From assembly GCA_025766275.1 (NCBI GenBank), contig JAFKAC010000152.1, forward strand, positions 1 through 64,000: a stretch of 64,000 bases of DNA, given 5' to 3'. Below the pieces are notes generated by a model. The model searched no databases, was not told the DNA's origin, and worked only from the letters and a program-made list of their open reading frames with translations. Below, piece by piece: positions 35,113 through 45,533 of the stretch (position 1 is its first letter; each line of letters starts with the position of its first letter). The stretch is from Lactarius indigo (lineage: Eukaryota > Basidiomycota > Agaricomycetes > Russulales > Russulaceae). The position numbers and the translations under genes are program-made.

Positions 35113-36270
35113 TCACCGGAAGTCCCGCGCCGTCCAAGTCGACTGCTCATCGCTAATCCTCTCAAACACGTTGGCCCGCTCCAGCCGGTAGACACAGTCC
35201 TTCTTGTCGTCCCTCGCCGACAGCCGCATGGCCTGAAGTTGACGGATACGGGCAGCGAGCCTCTCCTCTTCATACGCGGCCGCCTGGTAACGCGTCACTT
35301 CCGCAGTGAGGGACTCGTCCCCGATGTGGTTCAGCGCGCGGTCAGTGATCTTGTCGGAGGCGAGGATGACCAGGTCCTCGTGGGAGATGAAGGCGCGTCC
35401 CGCAGCCGATAGCATCGGGAAGGCGTAGAGGGGCTTGCCGTAGAGATGGGGAGACCCGGGAATGAGTCCCAGCACAAAAGGATTCGCACCTCCGACAATC
35501 TGCACGTGACTGGCGTTCCTCTCTACGCCGTCGGGTCCGGTGATGGGGAAGTGAATGTAATGGGGCTGTCGATTCGCCCTGAACCCTTCAGGTGCAAGGA
35601 CCTGCGCAGGGTCGTCGTCGTGCGTAATGGGGGTGTGAAATGTGACGCCGGGCAGTCGCACACGTCCTCGAGACATGGCAGTTCCGTCGGTGTGGACGAG
35701 CCATGGGGTGATTCGGGAATTAGTAGGGTGGCTGTGCGTTCGAAGGAGGGGGTGTCTGACCGGGTAGTAATCCTCGTCATCAGCGTGAGCTTCGTCGTGA
35801 GGGAGCGCTGCCTGTGCTGCCGCAACTCGCTCAATCTCCTCTGCGCTAAGCGCAGTTGTTCGTCGGCCCATTCCTTCGCCACTCTCTGCCAGTCCTCCGC
35901 TGCTTCTAACTCCTGTTGGGTCTTCGAGGGGACAGTCAGCAGGGAAAATTCCCCTCGTGCCGATGAGGTTGTCACCTGGGGGAATGACGGCAATGGGTTC
36001 TCGATTGCCGTCGTCGTCTTGGAAGATGTGAGGGACGGCATGCTGCTGCTCGTCGTCGGGCTGGTGAGTCGGGTCGGGGAACCTCTGTAGGACATTAGCC
36101 CACTCTTGAGCGGTGATATGCCCCGTTCGCAGGTTTGCAGGTGTGTACGGAGTGAGCTGGACCGGTTGAACCACGGTTTCTTCGTCGTCTTTGATGCGGT
36201 TGGCGGCGTCTTGTGCGACTTGGTCGAGGAGGATCGCCGTGGTGACATGTCTGAGAGGAGAGGTGGGCAT
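35113..36270 (-). CDS. E3 ORF3, fused in frame to pol
   Basis: 385 residues from MPTSPLRHVTTAILLDQVAQ, but the pol frame runs into it with no stop, so a Pol-ORF3 fusion is predicted. The amino half is acidic and proline-rich. The carboxyl half holds the shared domain: LAPEGFRANRQPHYIHFPIT, HVQIVGGANPF, LIPGSPHLYGKPLYA, FISHEDLVIL, IGDESLTAEVTRYQAAAYEE, then a predicted coiled coil ending in YRLERANVFERI. It is closely matched by E4 and E6 and more distantly by E2 and E5. It lacks the zinc knuckles of the E2/E5 type. No known domain was recognised. Confidence 0.85.
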   Translation of the reverse strand: MPTSPLRHVTTAILLDQVAQDAANRIKDDEETVVQPVQLTPYTPANLRTGHITAQEWANVLQRFPDPTHQPDDEQQHAVPHIFQDDDGNREPIAVIPPGDNLIGTRGIFPADCPLEDPTGVRSSGGLAESGEGMGRRTTALSAEEIERVAAAQAALPHDEAHADDEDYYPVRHPLLRTHSHPTNSRITPWLVHTDGTAMSRGRVRLPGVTFHTPITHDDDPAQVLAPEGFRANRQPHYIHFPITGPDGVERNASHVQIVGGANPFVLGLIPGSPHLYGKPLYAFPMLSAAGRAFISHEDLVILASDKITDRALNHIGDESLTAEVTRYQAAAYEEERLAARIRQLQAMRLSARDDKKDCVYRLERANVFERISDEQSTWTARDFR

Positions 36271-39200
36271 AGAAGTACAAGAGGATCGGATGTAGGAGTG
36301 ATACCCTCCCTGACTGCCTTCGGACTGGCTTTTAAGATGTCGCATGGCTGTCCGGCCCGCTTGATACTCCTTTACCGCTTCTGGGGCGAATACGTCGTCC
36401 TTATCGACCCACTGATTCTCCGAGTCTGGGTAGCCTTTCCATTTGACGAGGTATTGCAGTTTCTTCTTCCTGCTGAGATGCCGGGAGTCTACAATGGCCT
36501 CGACTTCGTACTCTTCTTCGCCTTCCACAAGATCTGGTGGTGGACGCGGGAAATTTTCGCCATGAAAGGTTGTATTCTTGTACGGCGTGAGAAGATCGAT
36601 ATGGAACACTGGATGGATGCTCCACTGTGTGGGAAGTTCGAGGCGGTAGTTGTAAGGGGACATCACCTGGACTACTTTAAATGGTCTGTGGCGTCGCGCC
36701 GCTAATTTTGCCGTGGGTTGGTTGGTTCGTAAGTGCTTTCCCTCCAGCCACACTTGGTCACCGATTTGATAGTGCGGGGTATCTCTGTGCCGGACCCAGC
36801 TATCTTGTGCCTTTTTGATAAGGCTCTGAGCGAGTTGGCGTGCTTCCTTTAGCTGCGTTAGCCTGGTGATCACGTTTGGGATTGGGGATGGCTTATCCGT
36901 CCAATCAGCCGTCGGGTTGTACCCCATCAGAAGCATGAATGGTGATTGTTTCGTGTGCTCGTGGGGCCAATTGTTGTGAGCGAATTCTGCTATGGGAAGA
37001 TACTCCGCCCAGTTGTCTTGGCGTTCATTAGCCCAGAACCGCAGATATTGTTCGAGCCATTGATTGGTCCGCTCAGACTGCCCATCTGTGCGTGGGTGAT
37101 AGGCCGTGGAAATGTTCTGCTGAATGCCCAATATGCGGCATACTTCTCGTGTGAATTTGGAGGTGAATCGGGGGTCGCGGTCGCTAATGATTTTACGCGG
37201 TAACCCAAATCATCTGAATACGTGATTCACGTACAGGATGGCGGTTCCTTCCGCCGTGATCTCCTCGTTGCATGGAAGGAATATGGATGCCTTGCTACAG
37301 TCGTGGTCAGTGATGGTCAAGATGCTGTCGTACGACTGTGAGGTTGGTAGTTTGGTGATAAAGTCTAGGGCGATGGTGTGGAAAGGGTGAGCATCCGTAA
37401 CAGCGGTGATCGGGTGTAATGGGGCGTGAGTTGGTCTGGTGTTGACTTTGTTTCGCTGACAGTCAGCGCATCCCGTGACGTACTCGTATACATCTCGGCG
37501 GATACTCGGCCACCAGTGATGTCGTTCTACAATTCACTGTGTTCTGCTTATACCAGGGTGTCCGTGTACCGGTGGATCGTGATGGTCTTGTATGACAGCC
37601 CGGTACGTCGTCATAGGTCCCGTGATTACCAGCCGCCCGTCTTTATACCACTCTCCTTCTATCTTTTTGAGACGGTGAGCATTGATCCAGGGTTTGATTA
37701 TGGCGGGGTCTTGTCGCCGCCTCGGTTGTTGCATCATAGGGTGTATTTCCAGTATATGCGCAACATTAGTGGCTCGTATGAATACTTCCGGAGGCAGGAC
37801 GACCACACCTTGGTTATCTTCCTCTCCCTGATTGTAGTCTGGTCGTCTTGATAGCGCATCCGCTCTGCCGTTGTTCTTCCCTTTAATATGATGGATTTCA
37901 AAGTCATATTCCATTAGTTCCAGTACTTCCCGGGCGACTCTACGACTGATCTTTTGCGGTGTCTTCCAATACTGCAGGTTCAGGTGATCTGAAAATATTC
38001 TGATCTTGTGTGGGGATCCCGCAAGCAAGGGGCGCCAGTGCTGGAGAGCTTTTACGATGGCGAGGAGTTCTAGGTCATAAATATCGTAGTTGCATTCTGC
38101 TTCGCTCAGCGTCGCAGAGTAATATCCTATTGGGTGCTTGCGCCCGTCATGTTTCTTTTGCAGAAGGACTGCACCTACCGCGAATCCGGAGGTGTCAACC
38201 TCTAGCTCGAATTGCTCTTGTAAACTAGGATGTGCCAGCACTGGTTCTTCGGTGACGAGGCGTTTAAGTGTTTTGAACGCGCGATCTTCTTCCTCTGTCC
38301 ATCGCCATTCAGTGTCTTTCTTCATGAGTTTGTTCAGCGGTCGGGCGTGTGCGGCGAAACCTCGGATGAATAAGCAGTAAAAGTTGCAGAAACCCAAGAA
38401 AGAGCGTACGTCCCTGACTTTTGTTGGTGTCGGCCAGTCCCTGATGCCTCGAACTTTTACCGGATCCATGCGAGTTACCCCCTTTTCAAGGATTACCCCC
38501 AGGTAATCCATCCGAGGTTGGTGGAAGAGGCACTTCTCGAGTTTGAAGTATAGGTCATGTTCCTGGGCAACGCGGAGAACGTCCGTAACTGCCGCGATGT
38601 GATCCGCGGAGTTGTGACCTTCACGTGTTGCGATCCCGATGTCGTCCATGTATACTCGAATGATGGTGCCATGGAGTTCGTGTTTGGCAATCGTATCCTG
38701 GTAGATATGGTTCATCATTGTCTGGAAGGTTGCGGGTGAATTTGTAAGGCCAAAGAACATGACCGTTGGTTCAAAGAGGCCGAATTTGGTCTTGAAGGCC
38801 GCTTTTTCCTGGTCTCCATCTCGGATGCGAATGTTATTGTATCCCCAGCGGATGTCAAGCTTGGTGTAGATGTGCGCATTGCTAAGATCATAGATAAGGT
38901 CTTGGATTAGGGGGAGAGGGTATTGGTTGCGTATGGTATGGGAATTGATTACCCGGTAATCCTGTACCGGGCGTAGTTTTCCGTCCTTCTTTTTAACGAA
39001 GAAAAAGGATGATGCGTACGGGGAGATGGAGGGGCGTAAATATCCTTGTTTGAGTTTTTCGTCCAGAAATTCTTTGAGCTTGCCTTCTTCTTCTTGCGTC
39101 AGCGGGTATATTTTGCAGTCTATTGCCGATGGGGTATTTGGTTTAAAGTTGATGGCGTGATCCCATGGTCTAGCGGGAGGGAAGCGCTGGGATGCTTCTT

Positions 39201-39864
39201 CGCTGAAGAGCTTCTGGAATGCTTGATACACCGCTGGTAGTTCCACGGGTGATTCTTCTCCTTTTGCTTGAATCGCCAGCTCGGTGGACGTCGTGGCACG
39301 TAGATATACGTCCTCCTCGTCTAAGTCTGCGACTATTCCTTCCTTTTGTTCGTTAGTGAGGGCAGCAGCGATAATGGTGCTTCGGTGATGACTGTCCTGT
39401 GTGCTAATTACTATTGGCATGACCTCTTCATGCACCACCGCGTCGCGCCAATTGATGGTCGGTTCGTAGGTTGCCAACCATGGATATCCTAGCACGATTT
39501 CCTCAGCTCCAAGGTCCGTTACGAGGAACCGCATTGTTCTATGATATCCTTTGGCGTATACATCAAGATCGGTGAAGTGAGTGATAGACCCAGCTTTGTT
39601 TTCCATCTGATCGATGTTCCAAATCTTCCTTGGTTGGGTCAATGGCTGCATGCTGATGCCCATCTTCCTTATGAAGTTTGGATGTATGAAGTTGTCGGTG
39701 GCTCCTGAGTCCACCAGTGCTTTTATGTCGGCCATTCGGTAATTTGTGCGTATCAAGACTGGAATTCGAAGAGAACGAAAGCGCGTCATGATTACAGAAT
39801 TACAATTTAAAGCCCTCACCCAGGCCGATGGGTTCAGGCGCTCTGAAAACCCTCTTTTCCCCAT
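36271..39864 (-). pseudogene. E3 pol with two nonsense codons
   Basis: The -1 frame relative to gag. Protease ALVDSGATDNFIH is near residue 49, RT YMDDIGIAT near residue 404, RNase H FELEVDTSGFAVGA, then the HHCC finger of integrase. TGA codons at 37534-37536 and 37212-37214 stand where E4 and E5 have arginine (the second just before FGLPRKIISDRDPRF). Integrase TDGQSERTNQW and a chromodomain (EYEVEAIVDSRHLSRKKKLQ, WKGYPDSENQW) follow. Otherwise full-length. Confidence 0.9.
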
Positions 39865-41816
39865 AAGTCCTGCAATATCAGGTCTTTTACTTCGTCAGGT
39901 GCGTTCGCAACTCCAGTGAGCCACTCTTTGGCCCGTTCCTCGGCGGTTTTATTGGTCGACGCGGCCTGTATTTGAGCCGGCGGTGTTTCTTGTGTGTAGT
40001 AGTCAGTTTCTGTTGTTCGGATAGTAGAGGGTCCGGCATTCTGTGGCTGCCATTGTCGTGGTTGTCTGGGATGGGGGCAATTTCGTGAGAGATGACCTGG
40101 TGCATTGCAATTGTAGCACAACACTGTCCTTAGGTCTCGTCGTGACCCCCCTCTTCCTCGTCCCCTCGCCCCAGGTCCTCCCCTTGGTGAAAAAGGGGGT
40201 AAACCTGTATAGGGCGGTTTACCGTAATCGATTTCTTCTGATCCTGCCAACCTTGCTTTTGCCCGATCCGTGGAGGTGTCCATTGCCCACGGGTTCGCGA
40301 GATTTTGGGGAATGGTCCACCCGGCGTTACTTGTTTTCTTTGGCTTGGTGTCCTTGTATTCATCCACTCGGGCTCGGATGTGGATGTAGTTGCGTTGTCG
40401 GCATAGCGTTGCCCGCTTCCACTCATCGAACATTTCTGGCTCGTCTAGATCGTACATTTTTTCGTATAGCTTTTTAGGTAGTCCTTTGGTGAACAAGTCA
40501 ATGGTCTGGGGATCGTTGAGGCGGTACCCCGCCTTCCTAGCGGCTTCTTCAAACTCATTGACGTATTTGTCGATGTCTCCATCGACCATTTTGAGTCCCT
40601 TCCTTAGAAGCGCTTGAGCTTGTTCACGTTCGAGGGTGTTGACGAACCTTTGGTTAAAACCCTCTGCTACCGCGTTCCACAGATCTCTCGTATGTTGATC
40701 TATTCCGCGTTGTATCTGCCGGTTGAGCCACTTGAGGTACGAAAGTACCCATTCGCTGACCGATACCCCCTTTATGTAAGATAGAAACAGGAGGCTTCGT
40801 TGGTAGTCATTGCGCATAATGGGGGTGTCAAGATTCATCCCCCAGTAGACGTGCCATTGCGTGAGGAATGAGTCCACTTTAGTGCGGTCTCTGTCGAAGA
40901 TGGTGGGAGGTTCACCTGTCAGCTTTTCGTGTCCATGTCCTCCTCCTCCTGGTGGACCTCCGCCGCCTCCGCCTGGGGGTCCTCCTTCTGGTGGGTTATT
41001 TGGGAGGTCTGGTGGATTCCCTCCTCCGCCTGGTCGTCGGGGAAAGTCTCCTCCTGGTGGCCCTCCCCATCCTGGTGGAGGGTCTAGCGGTAGCCCCTGT
41101 CTTTGTCTTTCCCCTGACGGTGGATCTCCTTGATCGGGTCCGATAGCCCGAAAGATTGCTGCGTCATCTGCAGTCATACGGTGCCCTGTTTCGGGGTTAA
41201 TGGGCATAAGATGTCGCTGCGATTCTTGTCTGATTGCTTCAGCCGCTTCTCGCGCTGCTTGCTCTCTGACGGTCATGATTTCTTCGGCCGTCATAGTGGT
41301 GGTCGCCATTTCTGCTGCCGGTGATTGTACGTGAATGACTTCTGGCTGGTCTGAAATGTGTAGAGACTCAGCTTGTTGGATGGTATATTGTTCGATAGGT
41401 CCGACGCTTGCGGGTTGATTTTCTTCGCTTTGTTCGTCTTCTTCAGTTTCTTCACTGACCGCCTCTCCAGTAGAGTGTTCCCGCAACTGGCCGTCAATGG
41501 GTCCCCAGTCGGCTCGTGAATTGAGTTCGCGTGCGTCAATGTCGCACTGGTATTGCCTCCCTGCTGGTCTAATAACGTCCCAGCGGTGGTCTATGGGGTT
41601 CCATGTAATTTCTACCCAACACAAGTGGTCGAAATTGAACTCAACAGGTCTGAACCTTGTAGGTCCGTTGAACTCTACAAAGTATCCGGTTTCATCTCCT
41701 CGGTCTCTCCAGCTAGCTGCTCCTAGGAATCGGGTCGGTACGTTGCGATCTCCCCTTCGTTCTAGATAGTAAGGACGGAAGTTCGTCCACTGGTCTCTGG
41801 TGTTGACAGTCGCCAC
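39834..41816 (-). CDS. E3 gag (non-ATG start)
   Basis: 660 residues if read from GTG-GCG at 41816. No ATG precedes MATTTMTAEEIMTVREQAA near residue 168, yet the region before it (TRDQWTNFRPYYLERRGDRN and GYFVEFNGPTRFRPVEFNFD) is conserved at protein level with E1 and E4. It is therefore very likely translated. A Gly/Pro-rich linker, a capsid-like domain (GVSVSEWVLSYLKWLNRQIQ) and a CCHC knuckle CYNCNAPGHLSRNC follow. The stop at 39834 lies 30 nt inside the pol frame. Confidence 0.88.
   Translation of the reverse strand: MATVNTRDQWTNFRPYYLERRGDRNVPTRFLGAASWRDRGDETGYFVEFNGPTRFRPVEFNFDHLCWVEITWNPIDHRWDVIRPAGRQYQCDIDARELNSRADWGPIDGQLREHSTGEAVSEETEEDEQSEENQPASVGPIEQYTIQQAESLHISDQPEVIHVQSPAAEMATTTMTAEEIMTVREQAAREAAEAIRQESQRHLMPINPETGHRMTADDAAIFRAIGPDQGDPPSGERQRQGLPLDPPPGWGGPPGGDFPRRPGGGGNPPDLPNNPPEGGPPGGGGGGPPGGGGHGHEKLTGEPPTIFDRDRTKVDSFLTQWHVYWGMNLDTPIMRNDYQRSLLFLSYIKGVSVSEWVLSYLKWLNRQIQRGIDQHTRDLWNAVAEGFNQRFVNTLEREQAQALLRKGLKMVDGDIDKYVNEFEEAARKAGYRLNDPQTIDLFTKGLPKKLYEKMYDLDEPEMFDEWKRATLCRQRNYIHIRARVDEYKDTKPKKTSNAGWTIPQNLANPWAMDTSTDRAKARLAGSEEIDYGKPPYTGLPPFSPRGGPGARGRGRGGSRRDLRTVLCYNCNAPGHLSRNCPHPRQPRQWQPQNAGPSTIRTTETDYYTQETPPAQIQAASTNKTAEERAKEWLTGVANAPDEVKDLILQDLWGKEGFQSA
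39846..39861 (-). promoter_or_regulatory. E3 gag-pol -1 frameshift signal
   Basis: Two canonical X-XXY-YYZ heptamers lie in the gag frame, six bases offset: G-GGA-AAA (39861-39855) and G-GGT-TTT (39852-39846). A -1 slip at either leads into the pol frame just before the gag stop. Confidence 0.6.
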
Positions 41817-41824
41817 AATGAAGG

Positions 41825-41835
41825 ATCTTGGTCTT
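41825..41835 (-). promoter_or_regulatory. E3 self-priming primer-binding site
   Basis: AAGACCAAGAT on the minus strand, two bases after the 5' LTR. It is complementary to ATCTTGGTCTT at the predicted transcript start (minus, 42038-42028), which lies about 30 bp from a TATTTAAG box. Confidence 0.8.
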
Positions 41836-41837
41836 AA

Positions 41838-42290
41838 TGTAACGCTGTCACGACGTTAGCTCGACTTGAGCTTGGTGAGGTGACTTTGTAACTTAGCTGA
41901 TCACGCCTCAAGGCGTATGGCACGAAGGCAACTCCTAGATGTTTGAAGACACTAGTATAACTGCGGCACCCTAATCGAAATAGGGGCGAGATTGCAAAAT
42001 GACAGAACAAGGAAGTGATGATTGAAGAAGACCAAGATGGCGTATCTTGGTCTCCCGCAGCTACCTTAAATACAAGAAGAGCAGGCTTTCAAGCGCTGCT
42101 ATGAGTCACAGTATGTAGCGTCCAATGTGTCGCGTAAGTAGCACATTCCTAGTACTACTACTACCTGTACTAGGATCGAGTCATCCGTCAATGCCTAACT
42201 CCTATCGTAAACTCCAAGTCCGTGACTAATTTACCTTACCGCCATAGTCACAACTGGTACAGTAAGGGTTCAACGCGTGCGATCGTAACA
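41838..42290 (-). repeat. E3 5' LTR (453 bp)
   Basis: Partner of 34630-35082. It carries the AAGACCAAGAT/ATCTTGGTCTC palindrome at 42028-42053. Confidence 0.93.
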
Positions 42291-44090
42291 CCATGGTAAG
42301 CGACTTACTGAGAAACGTCGGGCTGGCACTTTGAGGTCGCAATCAAGTCACGACCCAAAAGCGTCCGGTCTTCTGATCAAAAGTTTGATCAGAAGACCGG
42401 TAGCCGGAGTGCCTGTGCAGCGGCTGGGAGTTACCTGAAAGATGTCAGCAAGTTGAGATGGAGGCTGCACGCTGCGTGGTTGTGCAGGAAATGGACCCGT
42501 GCCCATGCCGCAGGGTTGGTGTTGACTAGAAAGTGAGTGGAAACGACGGGAAAAAAGAAAGGAAAAAGAATTACGACGACGAATTTGAATGCGCTCTGCG
42601 ACTTGCCGCCAGCGCGGGTTAGCTTGGCGACCGAGGGACCTGTTTCGAGCACGATGTCGTAGCCGTCGTCGTAGCTGTGCTGGTCATCAAGGCCGTCGTC
42701 GCTGTGTGTTGAATGTGAAGTTGTGCGACGTCTAATCGCAGACACGGTGTCAGAATTAGGGTGTTCAGGGGACAGCGCTTCACACGAACCTGTGCATCCA
42801 GCCAGAAGTTCGGAAGCCCCATTTAATGGCAGCTGAATCTGCGCGGGAGCTGGAGGTTGAGGGGAGCAAAGGAGCCCTGCCGTTGTCGTGTAGAGACATC
42901 TGTGGTCTCATCCAAGCCGGCGTCTTGCGTCGCATTTTGTCCCACTATTCTCTGAGACATCTGATCGCGGTTGAACTGTCAAACCCCAAATCAAAGAGTG
43001 ACACTGGTGGAAGAGGCAACGCTGTTGCATGAACCTGTGCTGTTGATCAAATCCTCGAGACGTTGCAACCGTTCAACTCATTCTGCGATGTCTTGTGTTC
43101 GGGGAACGAGTCGGTGAAGCTCTTGACAAGGGAGGCGAAGGTGTGATCAGCGTGAGTGGAAGCATCTCAGACGAAGGAGAACTGGACTGCGATGAGGGTG
43201 AGGGCGGCAATCTGGGAGAACTGAAGTCGTCAGGACGGCGTTGGGATAGGGGGGTGGTGCGTGAGATGGGGTGGAGATGACCAGATCGTGCAGCAGATGG
43301 TCCGTTGGGCGAGCTGGGCAGGCAGGGCAGGTACGTCCTCAGAAGAGGAATGTTTGCTGGCGAGACCCGTGAAGTAGAGTGAACCCTATCCGACACTGCA
43401 TGGTAGGGACGTACCAGTCCAGAGACGGTTGGCCTGTGCATCAACAAGAACGCGCCTTTGCTCAGTTGGCTGGGGAGCGCCCTCTCGAATGGCCTCAAGA
43501 GGAGACCAGTTGTCCAAGAAATCCGGCCTCATAGGGATAAGAGGCGCCCGAACCAGGCAATGTGACATGAAATCGTTCTGGAGATAGTATGGGTTGAAAC
43601 GAACAGTCGGAGGAACGGTCTGTGATAGAATAGCTCAGCGGGCTAGCAGCATCCCTCCACCAAAGACAGGTAAAAACTCACCTCCGCGTATGGGCTGCCC
43701 AACTGTACACTTGTCCCCCTAACGTCCAACCATCGTTACCGTATCGTCCGTTGCTTTTGTCGCTTCTGTCGATGTTGTTGGTGTCGTCAAGACTCAGGCT
43801 GGTCAGCTAGGGACGACGAGAGTACCATAAGCGCATAGGAACACCGCGAAATCCACAGAGGAGAGATAAAGATGAGAAGATGAGAGCACCACAGAGATCC
43901 ACACAGGAGAGAAAGACGAGGACAGTTGAGGTGATCAACAGGCCTCCACTAGCACCGACCGCCGTCATGGAGAGTATGGCCTTAGATATAATGCAGCCGA
44001 TGTCCAAGCATGTTGAGCATTATACACTTGGAAATGCCCCAGAATCCCAGATTGCCATCTTATCTAAGAGTCGAGAGACTTGAGTACTGT
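42291..44090 (-). pseudogene. 5' island of the split host gene
   Basis: Non-retrotransposon DNA between E3 and E4. Minus-strand coding-like pieces: RPDFLDNWSPLEAIREGAPQ (about 43460-43540), a serine/proline-rich stretch (43080-43380), HSTHSDDGLDDQHSYDDGYD with SVAKLTRAGGKSQSAFKF before a pyrimidine-rich intron (42580-42720), and QPCGMGTGPFPAQPRSVQPP with SQLADIFQ ending at a GTAACT donor (42430-42520). A hydrophobic 66-residue ORF (44007-43807) may be a separate small membrane protein. Exon joints and product are uncertain. Confidence 0.4.
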
Positions 44091-44623
44091 TGTCACGTTT
44101 CGACTTGTACGACGAATATGGCTGAGAACCCTTACTGTACCGGTTGCGATTACGGCTGTAAGGTAGATTAGTCGCAGACTTACCCACGGTGATACGGCGG
44201 TACGATAGGAGATACGACACGATAGCTGACTGATGCCTAGCGCCACTAGTACTAGTAGTAGTAGTACTCAGTTTGAGATGTTTCTGCGATACGTTGGACG
44301 CTTACTTACTGTGACTCGTAGCAGCGCTTGAAAGCCTGCTGAATGTGTATTTAAACTGTCTTGTGAAGACCAAGATACGCCATCTTGGTCTTCTTGAATC
44401 GTCACTTGTTGTTTCCTCTCTCCACTTGTTGTTCCCTCTCCCTCTCTGCCTTTTCGTTCGACTCCGCCGCTATCTATAGCTTTCGACTCACAGGTATACC
44501 TCCACGTATTTACCACCACATACGCTTGGACCTCCGTGTCTTCAAGCCAATAGGACAGATACATCGCTAAGTTGTTACCGCTACTCCGCGCTCAAGTCGA
44601 GCTCACGCTGTGACGGCGTAACA
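44091..44623 (+). repeat. E4 5' LTR (533 bp)
   Basis: TGTCACG to GGCGTAACA. TATTTAAAC at 44349-44357 and predicted transcript start ATCTTGGTCTT at 44382-44392, the right arm of the AAGACCAAGAT palindrome. Confidence 0.93.
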
Positions 44624-44625
44624 TT

Positions 44626-44636
44626 AAGACCAAGAT
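44626..44636 (+). promoter_or_regulatory. E4 self-priming primer-binding site
   Basis: AAGACCAAGAT two bases after the LTR, the exact reverse complement of 44382-44392. Confidence 0.8.
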
Positions 44637-44642
44637 CCCATC

Positions 44643-44921
44643 GTGGCCGTAACAACAAGAGATCAGTGGACAAGTTTCCGTCCATATTCAATCCCAAGAA
44701 GAGGAGAACGAAACGTCCCCACTCGCTTTTTACAAGCTGCTAGGTGGAGGGACAGACAAGAAGAAACCGGATATTTTGTGGAATTCAACGGACCTACCAG
44801 GTTCCGCCCAGTTGAGTTCAACTTCGACCATTTGTGTTGGGTAGAAGTTACGTGGAACCCAATAGACTCCCAGTGGGACATAATACGACCGGCAGGACCT
44901 CGATACCGTTGCGACATCGAC
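44643..44921 (+). pseudogene. E4 gag, amino-terminal part
   Basis: Opens GTG-GCC with no ATG and reads VAVTTRDQWTSFRPYSIPRR, closely matching E3 Gag. It is interrupted after CDID by the insertion of E6 (TCGAC duplication at 44917-44921 and 54375-54379). The frame continues exactly at 54380 with ARELHSRADWGPIDG. Confidence 0.85.
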
Positions 44922-44927
44922 TGTTAC

Positions 44928-45499
44928 TGTAACGCCACTACAGGGGCGTTGAGTACGACCTGTACTGAGTCAGTCGATCGTTCGGTAGTCAAAGCTCGAA
45001 GGCTCGACTTCAGTATAAATGATGCACAAGAGTCACAAGGACGCACGTCACTTGGACTATAGAGGGGAGCTAAGACTCGAAGGCCTAGCGAAAACGAGGG
45101 TCGAGAGACAAGGGGACTTTGCGTTGACGAGTGTAGTTATTACACAAGAAGTCTAGTCTACCGTACAAGCTAGGTATGACTAGGGTTAAATAGGAATCGT
45201 GCTGTATGGCCATTACAAACAGATGGCGCCATCGCCAAGTCGAGGAAGAAAGGAATGAGCATAAAGGGAACAAAGCAAGGATATATCGAGAATAAAGGAG
45301 AATCACGCGAGGTCGCGCGTGAGAGGGAACAAGTCGGAAACTGGCACATGTCAAGCTTTATCAAAGGAGAACGTCGATAAGCAAGGCGCGTGGTAGAAAC
45401 CGGGTAATCGTAAAGTCCGCGTGGTCGTACAGGGCTCGTATAGTGTGGGAAGGGAATAATGGTGAGGAAGAAAGGAACGAGTCCAAGAAAGTCGTAACA
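44928..45499 (-). repeat. E5 3' LTR (572 bp)
   Basis: TGTAACGCCA to GTCGTAACA in plus-strand reading; same as 52234-52805 by eye. Confidence 0.95.
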
Positions 45500-45533
45500 T
45501 TACCCCCCGTCTTGGTCTGAAGACGCCTCGACT

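Larger units (their letters stand above)
34630..42290 (-). mobile_element. E3: Ty3/gypsy chromovirus-type element with CCATG target duplication
   Basis: 7661 bp, minus strand. LTRs are 34630-35082 and 41838-42290 (453 bp each). The flanking 5-mers 34625-34629 and 42291-42295 are both CCATG. About ten LTR differences were seen, all CpG transitions. A polypurine tract AAAAGGGGGTGA (minus, 35083-35094) abuts the 3' LTR. Gag, pol and a pol-fused ORF3 are present; pol has two TGA codons. Confidence 0.95.
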
